Both the position numbers and the translations under genes were made by a program. A stretch of DNA of 64,000 nt, taken from positions 1 to 64,000 of the forward strand of contig JAKPTB010000097.1 of assembly GCA_029555205.1 (NCBI GenBank). Reading direction: 5' to 3'. The notes under the pieces were generated by a model. It did no database searches, was not told the DNA's origin, and saw nothing but the letters and a program-made list of their open reading frames with translations. The DNA comes from Bacillota bacterium. Its GTDB lineage: Bacteria > Bacillota > Desulfotomaculia > Desulfotomaculales > Pelotomaculaceae. Within the stretch, counting starts at the first letter, position 1; every line of letters begins with the position of its first letter. Below, piece after piece: positions 62,542 to 64,000 of the stretch.

Positions 62542-62716
62542 CCGTTTAAGACGAAGGCTGGAAGCGCGGCGCAGTCACGTTGTTTATACGTTGTTTATGC
62601 AATGATCACCACTTCCTAAACAACCGGGTTGCGAGCCGCGGCTTTCAGAAAACGAAAACTAATCTTGAGGAGGTTGAACCAGGTAAACCGGTTCATACTA
62701 TTTCCGGCAATAGATG

Positions 62717-64000
62717 TTATTGAACCGGTATTCTAGAGAACTTCGAACTTATTTTCTTTCCGAAATCATCAAAGATAGTGTAAACAACGGGTACAAGTAC
62801 CAGAGTAATGAGTGTGGACATGGTTAAACCAAAGGCCACCACGATAGCCATCGGGGCCCGCGATTCGGCTCCTTCACCGCCGCCGAAGGCCAGCGGCAGC
62901 AGGGCGAGAACAGTGGTAAGCGCCGTCATCAGAATGGGCCGCAGCCTTACCGGCCCGGCTTCCAGGATGGCCTGGTTGCGTTCATAACCACGTTTTCGCA
63001 GGGTGTTGATATAATCAACCAGGACAATGGAGTTGTTTAAGACAATTCCAACCAGCATGATGGCTCCGATCATGGCCGGCACGCTCAAATGGTGTCCCGT
63101 CAGTCCCAGCCCCAGGACAACGCCGATAAAGGTGGGGGGCAGTGCGAACATAATGATAAAGGGCTGGAACAGGGACTCAAACTGAGCCACCATGACCATG
63201 AAGACCAGTACAATGGAAAGCAGCAGGGCCAGGCCCAGGGAGCCGAAGGATTCAGCCATATCCTTGCTCTGGCCGCCCACCTCAAACAGGTAGCCCTCGG
63301 GTAAAGTAATTGCGTTTAATTTTTCTTGAATTTCTTTGTTGATACTACCCAGGTCCCGCCCGGCGATATCGGCGGTAATACTTACCTGCCGGGTCTGGCC
63401 GTATCTGACAATCTGCTGCGGCGTACTGTGGGTTTCCAGCCGCGCTACTGCCTCCACAGGTACTCTGGCGCCGGTGGGGGATACAATGGTCAGGTTGGCC
63501 AGGGCATCTGACGTGGCTGCAAAACCGTGGGAAGTTTCCAGCCTGATATCTACCTCGTCATCGCCGGTCCGCATCCGGCTGACAACCTGACCGTTAAAGG
63601 AATTGCGGACTGCCGACAGCACCTGGCCCGCAGACAGGCCGTAAAGGGCTGCCTTTTCCCGGTCTACCACCAGCTGCAATTCTGATCTGGTGTCTTCCAG
63701 GGAACTTTCTGCGTTTCTGATACCTTCAATTCCTTTAATCATATCCAGCATCTGGTTGCCTAATTGCTCCAGCACGGTAAGGTCATCGCCCCGGATGGAA
63801 ACTTCCACAGGGCTGCCGGTGGTTCCGGCGGCAGTGGTGCTGACGCTTACAGTAATTTCTGCCCCCGGTACATTAGTCAGAGTGCGGCGTAATTGTTCCG
63901 CCGCATCTTTGGTTGAGATGGAGCGCTCTTCCAGGGGCTTGAGTATAATTTGGAGAGAAGCTTCATTTGTGTTACTTATACCCAGCATGGCCAGTTCGCC
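62717..64000 (-). CDS. RND efflux transporter (AcrB/HAE1 family), C-terminal part
   Basis: The gene runs off the window edge; 427 residues of the C-terminal half are visible and the frame stays open to base 64000. The part shown begins in the second porter region (GSPVEVSIRGDDLTVLEQLG, FNGQVVSRMRTGDDEVDIRL, GRDLGSINKEIQEKL) and continues into the last six membrane segments (LALLLSIVLVFMVMVAQFES, AMIGAIMLVGIVLNNSIVLV, RLRPILMTALTTVLALLPLA, FGLTMSTLITLVLVPVVYTI). The NNSIVLVD block is typical of HAE-type pumps, also found in anaerobic Firmicutes. The exported compound cannot be predicted. The C-terminus is a short basic tail. Confidence 0.92.
   Translation of the reverse strand, partial: GELAMLGISNTNEASLQIILKPLEERSISTKDAAEQLRRTLTNVPGAEITVSVSTTAAGTTGSPVEVSIRGDDLTVLEQLGNQMLDMIKGIEGIRNAESSLEDTRSELQLVVDREKAALYGLSAGQVLSAVRNSFNGQVVSRMRTGDDEVDIRLETSHGFAATSDALANLTIVSPTGARVPVEAVARLETHSTPQQIVRYGQTRQVSITADIAGRDLGSINKEIQEKLNAITLPEGYLFEVGGQSKDMAESFGSLGLALLLSIVLVFMVMVAQFESLFQPFIIMFALPPTFIGVVLGLGLTGHHLSVPAMIGAIMLVGIVLNNSIVLVDYINTLRKRGYERNQAILEAGPVRLRPILMTALTTVLALLPLAFGGGEGAESRAPMAIVVAFGLTMSTLITLVLVPVVYTIFDDFGKKISSKFSRIPVQ

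Overview
The window reads as chromosome of a low-to-mid GC, Gram-positive, spore-forming anaerobe, most like Peptococcaceae (Desulfotomaculum/Pelotomaculum type; this placement is inference). Reasons: strong AGGAGG-type ribosome binding sites, many lipoproteins, several S-layer-homology (SLH) surface proteins, a CotA-type spore-coat oxidase preceded by a textbook sigma-K promoter, and Firmicutes-style ECF transporters and antiterminator-type leader RNAs.

Region 1 (1-27,000) is a mixed housekeeping and accessory stretch: the end of a glycine-betaine ABC operon; an O6-alkylguanine-DNA alkyltransferase, a VOC protein, a LysM/tungstate-binding-like fusion and cotA on the minus strand; unknown lipoproteins; a PurF paralogue without its glutaminase cysteine; a lobe-swapped solute-binding protein; an RlmD-type rRNA methyltransferase; a VanR-like regulator whose VanS partner is a stump; a MoxR/VWA pair; a quinone reductase; a divergent MocR/EamA pair with a clear operator; katG; and a gene-poor stretch with decayed DNA and hairpins.

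Region 2 (27,100-57,600) is the striking part. It opens with three near-identical ~100-nt leader RNAs in tandem, each matching the molybdenum/tungsten cofactor (Moco/Tuco) riboswitch class in its compact form, and at least the first two followed by a terminator hairpin. Downstream, all on the plus strand for 30 kb, lie ApbE flavin transferase, an ECF S component with its own structured leader, nine exported proteins dominated by a molybdopterin-oxidoreductase-like (SUOX-fold) domain, most of them paired with a chitobiase-C-like domain, SLH or Ig modules, an ExbB/TolQ-like plus DUF2149 (ExbD-like) pair overlapping a C-terminally anchored surface protein, an FMN-binding lipoprotein, a NapH-like polyferredoxin, a surface phosphatase, an ECF A-A-T module, a NusG-II/Gx-transporter pair, a MobB-like GTPase with a cysteine-rich tail and a small kinase-fold protein. 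I infer a single cofactor-regulated envelope system that links Mo/W pterin chemistry, flavin-based electron transfer across the membrane and possibly ion-driven work on a surface protein. I do not know of a description of this system.

Region 3 (57,700-64,000) is minus-strand and more ordinary: an ADP-ribosylglycohydrolase with a C-terminal frameshift, a small unknown protein, an SH3/NlpC-P60/copper-amine-oxidase-N protein, a thioesterase, and the C-terminal part of an RND efflux pump cut by the window edge. No tRNA, rRNA, CRISPR array or intact insertion sequence was seen.
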